64,000 bases of DNA, taken from NCBI RefSeq assembly GCF_008298015.1, contig NZ_VTPX01000017.1, forward strand, positions 1 through 64,000, written 5' to 3'. A program made the position numbers and the translations under genes. This DNA comes from Salinicola corii. GTDB taxonomy: Bacteria; Pseudomonadota; Gammaproteobacteria; Pseudomonadales; Halomonadaceae. A model generated the notes under the pieces. That model was not told the origin of the DNA and searched no databases. It was given only the letters and a program-made list of their open reading frames with translations. Of the stretch, positions 41,380 to 51,438 are shown one piece after another; the first letter of the stretch is position 1, and each line of letters opens with the position of its first letter.

Positions 41380-42276
41380 CGCGATGTTCGTTCCAGAATC
41401 CCCTTCCCGATAGTTCTCTCTGGTTCTTACCGTGTTTCTCGATTAGTGCTCTCAACATTCCCTCATTGACCGGTGGTCAATCGCTCAGGCTCGTTCCAAG
41501 AGATTTCCCGATCGTGGCGCCGTTTGAAACCTGGACCTTGGATCATCGAGATTGCCCCCGAGTGAAAGATGGTCTTGTATGCCGCTCTCGTTGATGCTCC
41601 GCAAATGATCATGCCGCCCATCCCACGATTCTGCCGATTGCTATAGTCGGTGGGGCTTCTCTGGCGTTAAATTTTACCGAACGAATAGTTCAAAGCGTCT
41701 TGCAGTGCCGCCTCGCTTCGCTGCTGTAGACGACCACAGCGGTCTGAACTCGGTGAGTCACTATTACACCCTGCGCGGATCCAATCTACGATGGCGCGCT
41801 TTTGAATATCTCCCTCAATGGCGCAGGCTTCACGCTGTCCATCGCCCGCGCCATCAGGAAACATCGGATGCCAGTCCCGGTTATACCAGGGACTAAAGCG
41901 GGCCCTTGGCTCAACCTCCGCATGGCTGACCATTGGGTTAGGTTACCAGGTAGCATGTTCACCAATGGCGCGCGTAGCTTCTGGCTCGACCAGCGAAGGG
42001 CGCGGCCGCAGTCGGGCATGATCTCCGGATCGAACTCTCCAGGAATTAGGTAGATGTGACCGGTCGGCCAGGTGGCGTCCGATGCCAGAGGTCTTGGCTT
42101 CAGGCACTACGCCGCATTCCGGCAATCGGCAAAGTCACATCGGATAAGCCGAGCGGAGTAACGCGCGGTCTTTCTTAGTATATCGCGCTCCTATTCAGCA
42201 CCGAGCGTCCGGATGGTGCCTTTGACGTCGCCGGAGTCGAACAGGCTGTAAGGTAATGCACGATGAGGCCAGGCGC
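41380..42276. other. 900-bp region without a recognisable gene
   Basis: Between the attachment-site fragment and the LysR gene several short frames overlap on both strands (up to 88 codons), none with a ribosome site or known motif. The G+C content rises again relative to the island. It may contain decayed chromosomal sequence disturbed by island insertion. I could not assign any product. Confidence 0.5.
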
Positions 42277-43179
42277 CTAACCGAGATTGCGCTCGGCATA
42301 GATCGACGTGAGCCAATCCAGGAAAACCTTTACCCGGGGGGAGAGCTGGCGACGTTGCGGGTAGACCACATAGAGAGGCAAGGTGGGTTTGGGCCAGTCG
42401 GGGAGAACCTCCACGAGTTCGCCTCTCTCTAGCGCGGGGGCAACGTGAAAGCGAGGTAGCTGAATCATGCCACAGCCCTGCCGGGCACATTCGGCGTAAT
42501 TGGCGGCGTCGTTGACCGTGATCCAGCCGCTGGCCTCGAACAGTTGCGTTCGGCCATTGATGACAACCTCCAGTGTGCTGTCGATGGCACCGTTGCCTGA
42601 GAAAAAGCGAACGACCCGGTGGGATCGTAGCTCGTCAGGATGGCCTGGGTGGCCGGCACTCTCCAGATAGGCCGGGCTGGCGCAAATGACCTGGGTCATG
42701 TCGGTCAACTTTCGAGCAATCAGGCTCGAGTCGTCCGGGATACCGGCGCGTACTGCGCAATCGACTCCTTCTCCAATCAAGTCGACTCGACGGTCTCCGC
42801 TGGTCAGGACCAGTGTCAGCTTGGGTTGAAGCTCGTGAAACGCCTGGATGTGGGGCAGCACGACCAATTGAGCATGGGCGCCATGCATCTCGACTCGAAG
42901 CACGCCGGAGGGCGTAGTGGAGCCCGGCCGCACGATCGCCTCGGCATCCTCCAGCTCCGCCAGTAAATGCACGCAGCGTTCATGGAACGCCTCGCCTTCC
43001 GGCGTGGGGCGGACCTGGCGCGTAGTTCGCTCCAGCAGACGGACGCCGAGGCGGCTCTCCAGCTGTTGGATAGCGAGGGTGGCGGTGGCTCTGGGGATAT
43101 CGAGCGCATTGGCCGCCTTGGTGAAACTACCGCTCTCGACGATGCGTACGAAGAGCGTCATGGCATCGAGTCTGTCCAT
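42277..43179 (-). CDS. LysR-family transcriptional regulator
   Basis: This 300-residue LysR regulator has an N-terminal winged HTH (MTLFVRIVESGSFTKAANALDIPRATATLAIQQLESRLGVRLLERTTRQV, shown in parts) and a C-terminal periplasmic-binding-like effector domain (LRVEMHGAHAQLVVLPHIQAFHELQPKLTLVL region). It is transcribed divergently from paoABC with 192 bp between the start codons, the classic arrangement for a LysR regulator controlling its neighbour. It probably responds to an aldehyde or related metabolite, but no effector can be read from sequence. Confidence 0.9.
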   Translation of the reverse strand: MDRLDAMTLFVRIVESGSFTKAANALDIPRATATLAIQQLESRLGVRLLERTTRQVRPTPEGEAFHERCVHLLAELEDAEAIVRPGSTTPSGVLRVEMHGAHAQLVVLPHIQAFHELQPKLTLVLTSGDRRVDLIGEGVDCAVRAGIPDDSSLIARKLTDMTQVICASPAYLESAGHPGHPDELRSHRVVRFFSGNGAIDSTLEVVINGRTQLFEASGWITVNDAANYAECARQGCGMIQLPRFHVAPALERGELVEVLPDWPKPTLPLYVVYPQRRQLSPRVKVFLDWLTSIYAERNLG

Positions 43180-43371
43180 GGCAATTGTTGTTCATAGTTG
43201 AATAGTGTTCTCAATCTAGCTGATTTATTGATCCACGACGAATGCCAATACTCTCTCCGTTCGTATCGTATGGCGGACCGCCATACTCACTGGGTCAGGA
43301 GAAGATGGGCTTGCCGCCCAAAGGTTCCGCCAGCTAACCAAAGCGGGATTGAAACCACAGAAGAGGTCGCG

Positions 43372-44037
43372 ATGATGGACCATGAATCAAACCCGCCGGA
43401 CACCGAAGCGCCTTGCCAATCATCGGGCGTGACACGACGCACCGTCATGAAGGTTGGGGCGATGTCGGCCACCATGGTGCCCTTGGGTGTCATGGTCCCC
43501 TGGAAGGCCAGCGCGCAGCCGCTCGACGATAAAAGGCAACCGGCCCCGGGGCTGGCTGCCGGCAATGTCGTCGAGATTTCACCGCGGATCAACGGCACCC
43601 GCCGGACGCTACGGGTGGATGCGCGCACCTCGCTGCTCGATCTGCTGCGCGAGAGGCTGGACCTGGTCGGGGCCAAGAAGGGCTGCGACCACGGTCAGTG
43701 CGGCGCCTGTACGGTGCATGTGAACGGGCGCCGGGTCGCTTCCTGCCTGACGCTCGCGGCGAAGGTCGACGGCGCGGAAGTGCTGACCATCGAGGGCATC
43801 TCCGACGGGCAGGCGCTTCATCCCATGCAGCAGGCCTTCATCGATCATGACGCGCTGCAGTGCGGCTACTGCACGCCGGGACAGATCATGGCCGCCATCG
43901 CCTGCATCGAGGAAGGGCACGCCTCCAATGCCGCCACCATTCGCGAATACATGAGCGGCAACATCTGCCGCTGCGGCGCCTACAACGGCATCGTCGCCGC
44001 GGTCGAGCAGATCGCCAGATCCGTGCGGGAGGGCTGA
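43372..44037 (+). CDS. paoA: Periplasmic aldehyde oxidoreductase, 2Fe-2S subunit PaoA
   Basis: This 221-residue small subunit of a xanthine-oxidase-family aldehyde oxidoreductase starts at ATG 43372 or 43375; the open frame reaching back to 43198 has no ribosome site. A twin-arginine export signal (TRRTVMKVGAMSATMVPLGV) directs the folded heterotrimer to the periplasm. Eight cysteines bind two 2Fe-2S clusters: KKGCDHGQCGACTVH with a fourth in RRVASC, and LQCGYCTPGQ with NICRCGAYNGI. It is the first gene of the paoABC operon. Confidence 0.93.
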   Translation: MMDHESNPPDTEAPCQSSGVTRRTVMKVGAMSATMVPLGVMVPWKASAQPLDDKRQPAPGLAAGNVVEISPRINGTRRTLRVDARTSLLDLLRERLDLVGAKKGCDHGQCGACTVHVNGRRVASCLTLAAKVDGAEVLTIEGISDGQALHPMQQAFIDHDALQCGYCTPGQIMAAIACIEEGHASNAATIREYMSGNICRCGAYNGIVAAVEQIARSVREG

Positions 44038-44040
44038 GAT

Positions 44041-45045
44041 ATGCGTGCATTCAGCTACAGCCGCCCCCGCACTCCGGAAGCCGCCGTGGCCGCCTTCACC
44101 GATGCCGGGGCGGGCGCGCGGTACATTGCGGGTGGAACGACGCTTTTCGACCTGATGAAACTCAATGTCGAGCGTCCCACCCATCTGGTGGACGTATCCG
44201 AACTCCACGGCACCGATCTGATCGAGACATCCGGCGACGTGCTGCGTTTCGGTGCGGGCGCGCGAATGGCCGATATCGCCGACGACGAGACGATCAAAAG
44301 AGAGTATCCGCTGCTGGCGGAGAGCCTCTGGCGGGCCGCCTCGCAGCAATTGCGCAACATGGCCAGCGTTGGTGGCAACCTGCTGCAGCGCACCCGGTGC
44401 CCCTATTTCCGCAACGGCGCAGGTGGTGTCTATCCCTGCAACAAGCGCGACCCGAGAACGGGATGCGCCGCCATCGATGGATTGGATCGCGGACAGGCGG
44501 TGCTGGGAACCAGCGACGCCTGCACCGCGGTATCGCCGGGAGACTGGCCGGTGGCGTTGACCGCCCTCGACGCCGACATCGTCGTACTCGGGCCCCAGGG
44601 CAATCGCACCATTCCGATCGCGGACTTCTACCTGTTGCCCCAGGACACGCCGGATCGCGAATTCTCGCTGGAACCCGGTGAACTGGTCATCGAGATCCGC
44701 GTGCCCAGGACGGCTGCCGGCCGCGCCTCGACCTATCACAAGGTGCGCGACCGGGAATCCTACGCCTTCGCGCTTGCCGCCGCCGCCGTCGCCCTGCGGA
44801 TAGAGGGCGGCCAGGTGCGGCAGGCCCATATCGCACTGGGGGGCATCGCCACCAAACCCTGGCGGTCGCGAGAGGCGGAAGCGGCGCTGCGCGGGAAGGC
44901 GCCGACGCGCGAGAACGCACTCGCCGCGGGACGTGCCGCGCTAGCCGGCGCCAAGGCCGGCCGGCACAACGGTTTCAAGATCGATCTCGCCGCCAACACG
45001 ATCGCCGATGCGATCTCGATCGCTGCAGAAAGGAGCGCATCATGA
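44041..45045 (+). CDS. paoB: Periplasmic aldehyde oxidoreductase, FAD subunit PaoB
   Basis: This 334-residue FAD-binding subunit shows a CO-dehydrogenase flavoprotein fold: YIAGGTTLFDLMKLNVERP (FAD pyrophosphate loop), then LRNMASVGGNLLQRTRCPYFRN. As in E. coli PaoB, extra cysteines in RCPYFRNGAGGVYPCNKR and TGCAA, with SDACTAVSP, can bind an additional 4Fe-4S cluster. ATG 44041 follows the paoA stop by three bases and the end overlaps paoC by four. It passes electrons from the molybdenum centre to an external acceptor. Confidence 0.93.
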   Translation: MRAFSYSRPRTPEAAVAAFTDAGAGARYIAGGTTLFDLMKLNVERPTHLVDVSELHGTDLIETSGDVLRFGAGARMADIADDETIKREYPLLAESLWRAASQQLRNMASVGGNLLQRTRCPYFRNGAGGVYPCNKRDPRTGCAAIDGLDRGQAVLGTSDACTAVSPGDWPVALTALDADIVVLGPQGNRTIPIADFYLLPQDTPDREFSLEPGELVIEIRVPRTAAGRASTYHKVRDRESYAFALAAAAVALRIEGGQVRQAHIALGGIATKPWRSREAEAALRGKAPTRENALAAGRAALAGAKAGRHNGFKIDLAANTIADAISIAAERSAS

Positions 45046-47234
45046 CCCTCTCCTCCAACCCGGATCGTCCGCGTGTCGACGCGCGCCAGAAAGTGCTCGG
45101 CGAAGCGCTGTTCGCGGCCGACCAGCGGGTCGATAACCTGCTCCACGCCATGACGGTCCCGGCCTCCATCGCCAAGGGGCGGATCCGCGCTATCGACTCA
45201 TCCGCCGCGCTGAAGGTTCCGGGCGTCGTCAGGGTCATGACCTTCGACGACTTCGCGGACATCCGGACGACGCCGGCGTCGCGGGGCGCCTATGGGCAGC
45301 CGGGGAAAGGCTACCAGCCCATGACCGGTCCCGACATCGTCCACCGCGGCGAACCGGTTGCGCTGGTACTGGCCGAAACCCTGGAGGCGGCCATCGAGGG
45401 CGCCGAGTCGGTGTCGGTGGAGTATGACGAGGCGGCGGAGTTCACCGCGCTGATGGAGCAGGACGGGGCCGAGGAGGAGTCCGAAGTCTTCACCCGCCTT
45501 GACCATGGCGATGCGGAAGGGGCCTTCGCAGGCGCCGTGCACAAGGTCGACGTGACGTATCGGCATCCCCAGCAGCATCACAATCCGATCGAGTTGATCT
45601 CGACGACGGCACTCTTCTCGGAGGGCAAGCTGCGCATCCTCGAGGGCACCCAGTGGAGTTCGGCCCTCGCCGGTGGGCTGGCCGGCATGATCGGCCGCGA
45701 GCCGCAGTCGGTTCGCGCCTCCAGCCCCTATGTCGGCGGCGGTTTCGGGCAGAAGAACGGGATACAGGAGCAGAGCGCGCTGGTCGCCCGCGCCGCCACG
45801 ATCATGGCACGCCCGGTCAAGCTGGTGATGCCGCGCGGCCAGCTCTTCCACACGGCGTCGTATCGGCCGCGCAGCCTACATCACGTGCGTCTCGCGGCCG
45901 ACGCCGACGGCAAGCTGGCGGCCGGCCTCTACCGCACCGAGCAGCAGAACAGCCGCTACGACGGCTACAACCCGCTGTTCGGCGAAACCCCGCCACGCAT
46001 GTACGGCTACCCGAACTGGGCGGGCGAGGATCGCGTGATTCGCGTCGACACCCAGACGCCGGGCCACCAGCGCGCTCCCCACGAACATCCGTCCAGCTAC
46101 GCCACCGAATGCGCCCTGGACGAATTGGCGCACGAGCTGGGCATGGACCCCGTCGAACTGCGGCTGGCCAACGATACCGATACGGACCCCATCACCGGCA
46201 AGCCATACTCGTCGCGGCATCTGGCGGAGTGCCTGAGACGCGGAGCCAGGATGATCGACTGGGGCCGCCGGAGACGGGAGCCGGGGACGCTGCGGGCCGA
46301 GAACGGCGACAGGATCGGGCTCGGCGTGGCCTGCGGAAACTACAAGGCGTCGATGAGCCCGGCGATCGCGACGCTGCGGCTTCAGGCGAACGGCGTCTGC
46401 CGCATTTCGCTGTCGGGTCACGAGATGGGGCAGGGACTACGCAGCGTGATCGCGGCGGAACTGATCGAGGTGCTGGGCGTCGACCCCGCCAAGCTCGACA
46501 TCAGGATCGGCGATACCGGCCTTGCCCCGCAGATGCTCACCGCCGGCTCCTGGGGCACGGCCAGCGTGGCACCCGCCGCCCGGGCTGCCGCGCTCAAGCT
46601 GCGTGCCAATCTCGTCGAACTGATCGGCCGGGACGATTTCGAAGGGCCGGCTCACGTGCAACTGGCGAAGACCCGCCGACCCATGCTGAAGGTCGAGATC
46701 GACACGGTTCCCCTGGGTGAAGGCCCACAGGCGCTCGACAATCTGCGCAGGGGCCTGCCGGTCACGACGGGTCCCGAGTACGCCGACTTCATGGCCTTCA
46801 GCTGGATTGCCCATTTCGCCGAAGTGCACGTCGAACCGTCGACGGGGCGGGTCCGAACGCGAAGGTTCGCCAGCGTCATCGATTGCGGTCGCGTGATGAA
46901 TCGGCGCACCACGGAAAGCCAGGTCAAGGGGGGCGTCGTCTGGGCTATCGGCGCCGCGTTGCGCGAGATCGGTGAAACCGACCCCCGCTACGGCCGGGTC
47001 CTCAACAACGATCTCGCAGAGTACCTGGTGCCCGTGAACGCCGATATCGACTGGATCGACGTCGAGGTCATAGACGAACCCGATACCCGACTGAACCTGT
47101 CGGGCGTCAAGGGCGCGGGTGAGGTGGCGATGGTAGGCGCGGCCGCGGCGATCGCCAATGCCGTCTTCAACGCGACCGGCAAGCGTATCCGGCACCTTCC
47201 GATCAGAATCGAGGATCTGCTTCAGGGCCTCTAG
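45042..47234 (+). CDS. paoC: Periplasmic aldehyde oxidoreductase, molybdenum subunit PaoC
   Basis: This 730-residue catalytic subunit binds the molybdopterin cytosine dinucleotide cofactor. Motifs: SSPYVGGGFGQKNG (Mo-site glycine loop), GHQRAPHEHPSSYATE, and SGHEMGQGLRSVIAAELIEVLG. The catalytic glutamate lies in GVKGAGEVAMVGAAAAIANA near the C-terminus. It oxidises aldehydes to carboxylic acids, and E. coli PaoABC detoxifies aromatic aldehydes. It needs a PaoD/MocA-type cofactor maturation protein, which I do not see in this window. It is the last gene of the operon. Confidence 0.94.
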   Translation: MTLSSNPDRPRVDARQKVLGEALFAADQRVDNLLHAMTVPASIAKGRIRAIDSSAALKVPGVVRVMTFDDFADIRTTPASRGAYGQPGKGYQPMTGPDIVHRGEPVALVLAETLEAAIEGAESVSVEYDEAAEFTALMEQDGAEEESEVFTRLDHGDAEGAFAGAVHKVDVTYRHPQQHHNPIELISTTALFSEGKLRILEGTQWSSALAGGLAGMIGREPQSVRASSPYVGGGFGQKNGIQEQSALVARAATIMARPVKLVMPRGQLFHTASYRPRSLHHVRLAADADGKLAAGLYRTEQQNSRYDGYNPLFGETPPRMYGYPNWAGEDRVIRVDTQTPGHQRAPHEHPSSYATECALDELAHELGMDPVELRLANDTDTDPITGKPYSSRHLAECLRRGARMIDWGRRRREPGTLRAENGDRIGLGVACGNYKASMSPAIATLRLQANGVCRISLSGHEMGQGLRSVIAAELIEVLGVDPAKLDIRIGDTGLAPQMLTAGSWGTASVAPAARAAALKLRANLVELIGRDDFEGPAHVQLAKTRRPMLKVEIDTVPLGEGPQALDNLRRGLPVTTGPEYADFMAFSWIAHFAEVHVEPSTGRVRTRRFASVIDCGRVMNRRTTESQVKGGVVWAIGAALREIGETDPRYGRVLNNDLAEYLVPVNADIDWIDVEVIDEPDTRLNLSGVKGAGEVAMVGAAAAIANAVFNATGKRIRHLPIRIEDLLQGL

Positions 47235-47459
47235 GGAGCCCCATCGCGGCCGCAGCATGGTGCCATGGGGCGGCTGGCCGGCGCGGAGCGCGTTACCTAA
47301 AACGCGCCGACAGACAACATTAAGACAACACTCCCCGCTGAACCTCCATTCCACCATCCCGCTCTAAGCCTTGTTTGAACGCTCGACGAGCGACCTGAAC
47401 AATCGACGAGCGACGGCCAACCCGTGCCTCACCCGGAAGCCATACAGGATGGTGGAATC

Positions 47460-48851
47460 ATGGACTCGAAGACGCCCGAAAAGCGCCCTGTCCGGCAGGA
47501 TGCCGACACGTTCACCGACAAACTCTTCAAGACGCTAGCGATCGTCGCAGCGCTGGTGCTGGTCTTCGTGATCGGCGCCTTTTCGGTCGTCACCGAGATC
47601 TTTCCCGGACCGCAGATTCAGCATGCCTACCAGGCGGGGCAGGCGCTCTACCATCAAGCGACCGATTACAACGACGTCTACAAGGGCGATATCTGGCGCC
47701 CCCAGCGCACCGACGCCAAGGGCGTCACCCAATACGACCCCCAACTCGCACGCAATGGCTTGACGCTCTATACCGTGGGCACCGAGCCGGCCGCCTATCT
47801 CGTCGACATGCACGGCAAGGTGGTGCACGAGTGGCGCAAACCCTACAGCGAGGTGTGGTCCGACGGGGAGGGCGTGCCGAACCCGCGCCCGGACGAGTTC
47901 ATCCACTTCCGCAATGCGCAAGTGCTGCCCAACGGCGACCTGATCGCGCTCTACGAGGGCAACGGCGATACGCCCTACGGCTACGGGCTGGTCAAGCTGG
48001 ACAAGGACTCCAACGTGATCTGGCGCTACGCCGGGAGAGCCCACCACCAGTTCGCCATAGCGCCGGACGGCAAGATCTATGCGCTGATTCACGGCATCTT
48101 CGACGACGAGATCGAAGGGCTGGACTACCTCAAGCCGCCGCGCCTCGAGGATTCGCTGGTGGTGCTGTCGCCGGGGGGCAAGGAACTGCAGCGCACCCGC
48201 CTGCTACCGACGATCCAGCACTCGCCGTTCAGCGAGCTGCTGAACAACGTGCCGGGCATCATGCTGGGAGACCCCATCCACGCCAACGCGGTCGACTACC
48301 TTACTGCCGACAAGGCCCGCAACTTCTCCTTCGGCAACCAGGGCGACCTGCTGCTGTCGTTCCGCGAGACCAGTTCCATCGCGGTGTTCGATCCGCGCTC
48401 GCAGAAGATCAGTTGGGCGACGCGCGGCCCATGGATTCGCCAGCACGATCCCGATGTTCTTCCCAACGGCGATATCGTGATGTTCGACAACCGCGGTCAC
48501 TACCACACCCCGGAGGGCGAATCGCGGGTCGTGGAGTTCGATCCTCGAACCCTAAAGGTCGTCTGGCAGTACGCCGGCACGCCGGAGCGTCCGCTGGAGA
48601 GCGAGATCCGCGGCGATCAGCATCGGCTCGACAACGGCAATACTCTGATCAGCGAATCCGATGGCGGTCGCCTTGTGGAAGTGACCCGTGAAGGCCGCAT
48701 CGCCTGGGAGTACATCGTGCCGACGCGGGGAGGCCCGAACGACGACATGATTCCGATCATCGGCTGGTCGCAGCGACTCGACCCCGCAAGCTTCGATAGC
48801 GACTTTGCCCGGTCGCTGGATCTCGGCAGCGACGGCGATTCCCGGGCGTAG
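47460..48851 (+). CDS. Arylsulfotransferase (ASST)-like membrane-anchored beta-propeller protein
   Basis: This 463-residue protein starts at ATG 47460, preceded by GGTGGA. One N-terminal transmembrane anchor (IVAALVLVFVIGAFSVV) is followed by an ASST-type beta-propeller with repeated blade motifs: TEPAAYLVDMHGKVVHEW, AQVLPNGDLIALYEG, VIWRYAGRAHHQFAIAPDGKIYAL, SDVLPNGDIVMFDNRG-like repeat with H, and VVWQYAG. Histidines in YAGRAHHQ and NRGHYHTP could correspond to ASST active-site residues. Some family members move sulphate between phenols; others are only structural relatives, so activity is uncertain. It lies between paoC and the biotin operon with its own upstream gap of about 225 bp. Confidence 0.75.
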   Translation: MDSKTPEKRPVRQDADTFTDKLFKTLAIVAALVLVFVIGAFSVVTEIFPGPQIQHAYQAGQALYHQATDYNDVYKGDIWRPQRTDAKGVTQYDPQLARNGLTLYTVGTEPAAYLVDMHGKVVHEWRKPYSEVWSDGEGVPNPRPDEFIHFRNAQVLPNGDLIALYEGNGDTPYGYGLVKLDKDSNVIWRYAGRAHHQFAIAPDGKIYALIHGIFDDEIEGLDYLKPPRLEDSLVVLSPGGKELQRTRLLPTIQHSPFSELLNNVPGIMLGDPIHANAVDYLTADKARNFSFGNQGDLLLSFRETSSIAVFDPRSQKISWATRGPWIRQHDPDVLPNGDIVMFDNRGHYHTPEGESRVVEFDPRTLKVVWQYAGTPERPLESEIRGDQHRLDNGNTLISESDGGRLVEVTREGRIAWEYIVPTRGGPNDDMIPIIGWSQRLDPASFDSDFARSLDLGSDGDSRA

Positions 48852-48973
48852 TCGCCCCGCGGTGATGCGGCACGGGCCGGGGCGCCGGCCAGGCTTCCTG
48901 AGACGACGCTGCGGCGATCGTCGGCATCATCGCGGGACGCCATGCCGATATCGGCATGGCGTCTCTTTATTTA

Positions 48974-49001
48974 GTCAACATGGTTTTTATTTGAAGTTGA
49001 C
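48974..49001 (+). promoter_or_regulatory. BirA-type biotin operator, copy 1
   Basis: GTCAAC (48974-48979) and GTTGAC (48996-49001) are perfect inverted half-sites separated by 16 bp, the spacing of the BirA bio operator (GTAAAC-N16-GTTTAC in enterobacteria). It is 57 bp upstream of bioB. Confidence 0.75.
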
Positions 49002-49022
49002 CAGTGGTCGTGACACCATTCC

Positions 49023-49050
49023 GTCAACCACTTTGGAAGTCAAGGTTGAC
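49023..49050 (+). promoter_or_regulatory. BirA-type biotin operator, copy 2
   Basis: GTCAAC (49023-49028) and GTTGAC (49045-49050) repeat the first operator exactly in half-sites and 16-bp spacing, 49 bp further on and only 7 bp before the bioB ATG. The spacer sequences differ, so it is not a recent duplication. Confidence 0.75.
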
Positions 49051-49057
49051 TGAGCGT

Positions 49058-50155
49058 ATGGCAACGCCTCTCTCTCGAGCGGAAAACACCGCACTTTCGG
49101 CAACGGAAAACACGACGCTGCGCCACGACTGGCAGCGGGCGGAAATACAGGCACTACTGGAACGTCCGTTCAACGATCTGCTGTTCCAGGCGCAGAGCGT
49201 GCATCGACGCCATTTCGATCCCAATGCCGTCCAGATATCCACACTGTTATCGATCAAGACCGGTGCCTGCCCTGAGGACTGCAAGTACTGTCCGCAGTCC
49301 GGGCACTACAACACCGGACTCGAGCGCGAGAAGCTGTTGCAGGTCGAGGCAGTGCTCGAGGAGGCGCGCAAGGCCAGGGCGGTCGGTGCCAGCCGCTTCT
49401 GCATGGGCGCGGCCTGGAAACATCCCAGCGCCAGGGACATGCCCTACGTGCTGGAAATGGTGCGTGGCGTGCGTGCCATGGGGCTCGAAACCTGCATGAC
49501 CCTGGGCATGTTGAGCCGGGATCAGGCCGAGCAGCTCGGGGAGGCCGGGCTCGATTACTACAACCACAACCTGGACACCTCGCCGGAGTACTACGGCGAG
49601 ATCATCACCACCCGCACCTATGCAGATCGGCTGGAGACCCTGGACCATGTCCGTCAGTCCGGCATGAAGATCTGTAGCGGCGGCATTCTCGGCATGGGCG
49701 AGAGCGTCGGCGATCGGGCGGGGCTGTTGCAGCAACTGGCCAACCTGCCCGAGCACCCTGAAAGCGTGCCGATCAATATGCTGATCCGGATTCAGGGCAC
49801 GCCGCTCGAACACGTCGAGGATCTCGACCCCATCGATTTCATTCGTACCATCGCCGTCGCCCGCATCCTGATGCCGCGCTCCCACGTCCGTCTGGCCGCC
49901 GGGCGTGAACTGATGAGCGACGAGACCCAGGCGCTGGCATTCCTCGCCGGTGCCAACTCTATCTTCTACGGCGAACGCCTGCTCACGGCACACAATCCTC
50001 AGGCGAGCCACGACCAGCGCCTGTTCGATCGCCTTGGCCTGCATCCGGAGCGACGCGAGGATGTCGACGATAGTGCCTACGAGGCCGCCCTCCGGGAGCG
50101 AGTAGCCCGGGCACGGCTCGATACCATGGTCACTGACGCCACGGCCCGGGTGTGA
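49058..50155 (+). CDS. bioB: Biotin synthase BioB
   Basis: This 365-residue radical SAM enzyme inserts sulphur into dethiobiotin to give biotin. The radical SAM cluster motif [14 protein letters not shown] is present, along with [20 protein letters not shown] and [12 protein letters not shown], containing the cysteines that bind the 2Fe-2S sulphur-donor cluster. ATG 49058 is preferred over an upstream in-frame start at 49004, which would lie between and within the two operators. It is the first gene of bioBFHCDA, with each following gene overlapping or nearly abutting the one before. Confidence 0.97.
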   Translation: MATPLSRAENTALSATENTTLRHDWQRAEIQALLERPFNDLLFQAQSVHRRHFDPNAVQISTLLSIKTGACPEDCKYCPQSGHYNTGLEREKLLQVEAVLEEARKARAVGASRFCMGAAWKHPSARDMPYVLEMVRGVRAMGLETCMTLGMLSRDQAEQLGEAGLDYYNHNLDTSPEYYGEIITTRTYADRLETLDHVRQSGMKICSGGILGMGESVGDRAGLLQQLANLPEHPESVPINMLIRIQGTPLEHVEDLDPIDFIRTIAVARILMPRSHVRLAAGRELMSDETQALAFLAGANSIFYGERLLTAHNPQASHDQRLFDRLGLHPERREDVDDSAYEAALRERVARARLDTMVTDATARV

Positions 50156-51438
50156 GCGAGGCCGTGGAGACAGCGCTCGAAACGCGGGACAAGTCGCTGG
50201 ACAGTGTGCTGGCGGCACGGCTTGCGCGTCAGCGGCAACGCCAGCGCTACCGCCAGCGAGCGACGACGACCGGCATCGGGCCACGCTTTCGGCGAGACGG
50301 GGGCGAGAGACTCGCCTTCTGCAGCAACGATTATCTCGGGCTGGCCGGGGATCCGCGTCTGGCCGAGGCATTGACCGAAGGCGCGCGCCGTTTCGGTACC
50401 GGTGGCGGCGCCTCACATCTGGTCTGCGGTCATAGCGAAGCCCACGAACGCCTCGAATCCCGACTCGCCGAGTTGACGGGGTGCTCGCGGGCGCTGCTCT
50501 TCTCCAGCGGCTACCAGGCCAATCTCGGCGTCATCTCCACACTGCTGGGGCGAAGGGATGTGGCGCTCCACGATCGCCTCAACCACGCTTCGCTGCTGGA
50601 CGCGACGCGACTGGCTGGAGCTCGGCTGGAGCGATTCGCGCATCGGGATGCCGACGACTGCGGCCAACGGTTGGCGACGCTGGCCGCCAATCGACGCACC
50701 CTGGTCGTCAGCGATGGGGTGTTCAGCATGGATGGCGATGTCGCCGACCTGGACGATCTGGCAGTGCAGTGCGAACGTCATCGGGCGTGGCTGATGGTCG
50801 ATGACGCCCACGGACTGGGTGTGCTGGGCGATGAGGGCGGCGGTACGCGGCAGGCGCAAGGAATCGCACCGTGCAGGATAGCGGTTACCGTCGGCACGCT
50901 GGGCAAGGCGCTCGGTACCCAGGGGGCGTTCGTCGCCGGCAGCGAGACACTGATCGACGCGCTGATCCAGTTCTCCCGCCCCTACATCTACACCACGAGT
51001 CTCTCGCCGGCGCTGGCATGGGCGACGCTGACCAGCCTCGACATCGTCCGCGGCGAGCCGGAACGCCGCAGTCACCTCGCGTCATTGATCGCGAAATTTC
51101 GTCGCGAGGCAGCCGGCTTGCGCGAACTGGATTTGCATCTGATGCCATCGCCCACGCCGATCCAGCCGCTGGTGGTCGGGCCGAGCTGGGGCAGGGCGCC
51201 GGGCGAGGGACGGGCCAGCGAGCGAGGTGGCAACGAAGCCGCGGCGCTGGCGCTGGCAGCCGCACTCCAGGATGCCGGCACCTGGTGCAGCGCGATCCGT
51301 CCCCCCACGGTGCCCGAAGGCACCTCGCGTCTGCGCTTCACGCTGTCGGCGGCCCACACCCACGACGATCTCGACCGGCTGTTGAGCGTGCTGTTCGACG
51401 CCGCCCGCCGGCTGTCCAGTGGAGGCCCGTCGGCATGA
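50152..51438 (+). CDS. bioF: 8-amino-7-oxononanoate synthase BioF
   Basis: This 428-residue PLP enzyme condenses pimeloyl-ACP with alanine. Motifs: [60 protein letters not shown], and the PLP lysine in [16 protein letters not shown]. The start is GTG 50152, overlapping the bioB stop by four bases. It is somewhat longer than E. coli BioF because of a variable insert ([18 protein letters not shown]) near the C-terminus. It is coupled to bioH downstream. Confidence 0.96.
   Translation: MSEAVETALETRDKSLDSVLAARLARQRQRQRYRQRATTTGIGPRFRRDGGERLAFCSNDYLGLAGDPRLAEALTEGARRFGTGGGASHLVCGHSEAHERLESRLAELTGCSRALLFSSGYQANLGVISTLLGRRDVALHDRLNHASLLDATRLAGARLERFAHRDADDCGQRLATLAANRRTLVVSDGVFSMDGDVADLDDLAVQCERHRAWLMVDDAHGLGVLGDEGGGTRQAQGIAPCRIAVTVGTLGKALGTQGAFVAGSETLIDALIQFSRPYIYTTSLSPALAWATLTSLDIVRGEPERRSHLASLIAKFRREAAGLRELDLHLMPSPTPIQPLVVGPSWGRAPGEGRASERGGNEAAALALAAALQDAGTWCSAIRPPTVPEGTSRLRFTLSAAHTHDDLDRLLSVLFDAARRLSSGGPSA

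Noticed and set aside
41129-41458. Minus-strand 109-codon open frame containing SPNRTRTCDPMINSQ
   Set aside because: This peptide is the reverse translation of a tRNA-Asn 3' end and is a well-known spurious annotation; the DNA is better explained as an attachment site.
41667-42125. Overlapping short frames between the attachment site and LysR gene
   Set aside because: Several frames on both strands are open, none matches a family I know, and none has a good ribosome site, so no gene is called.
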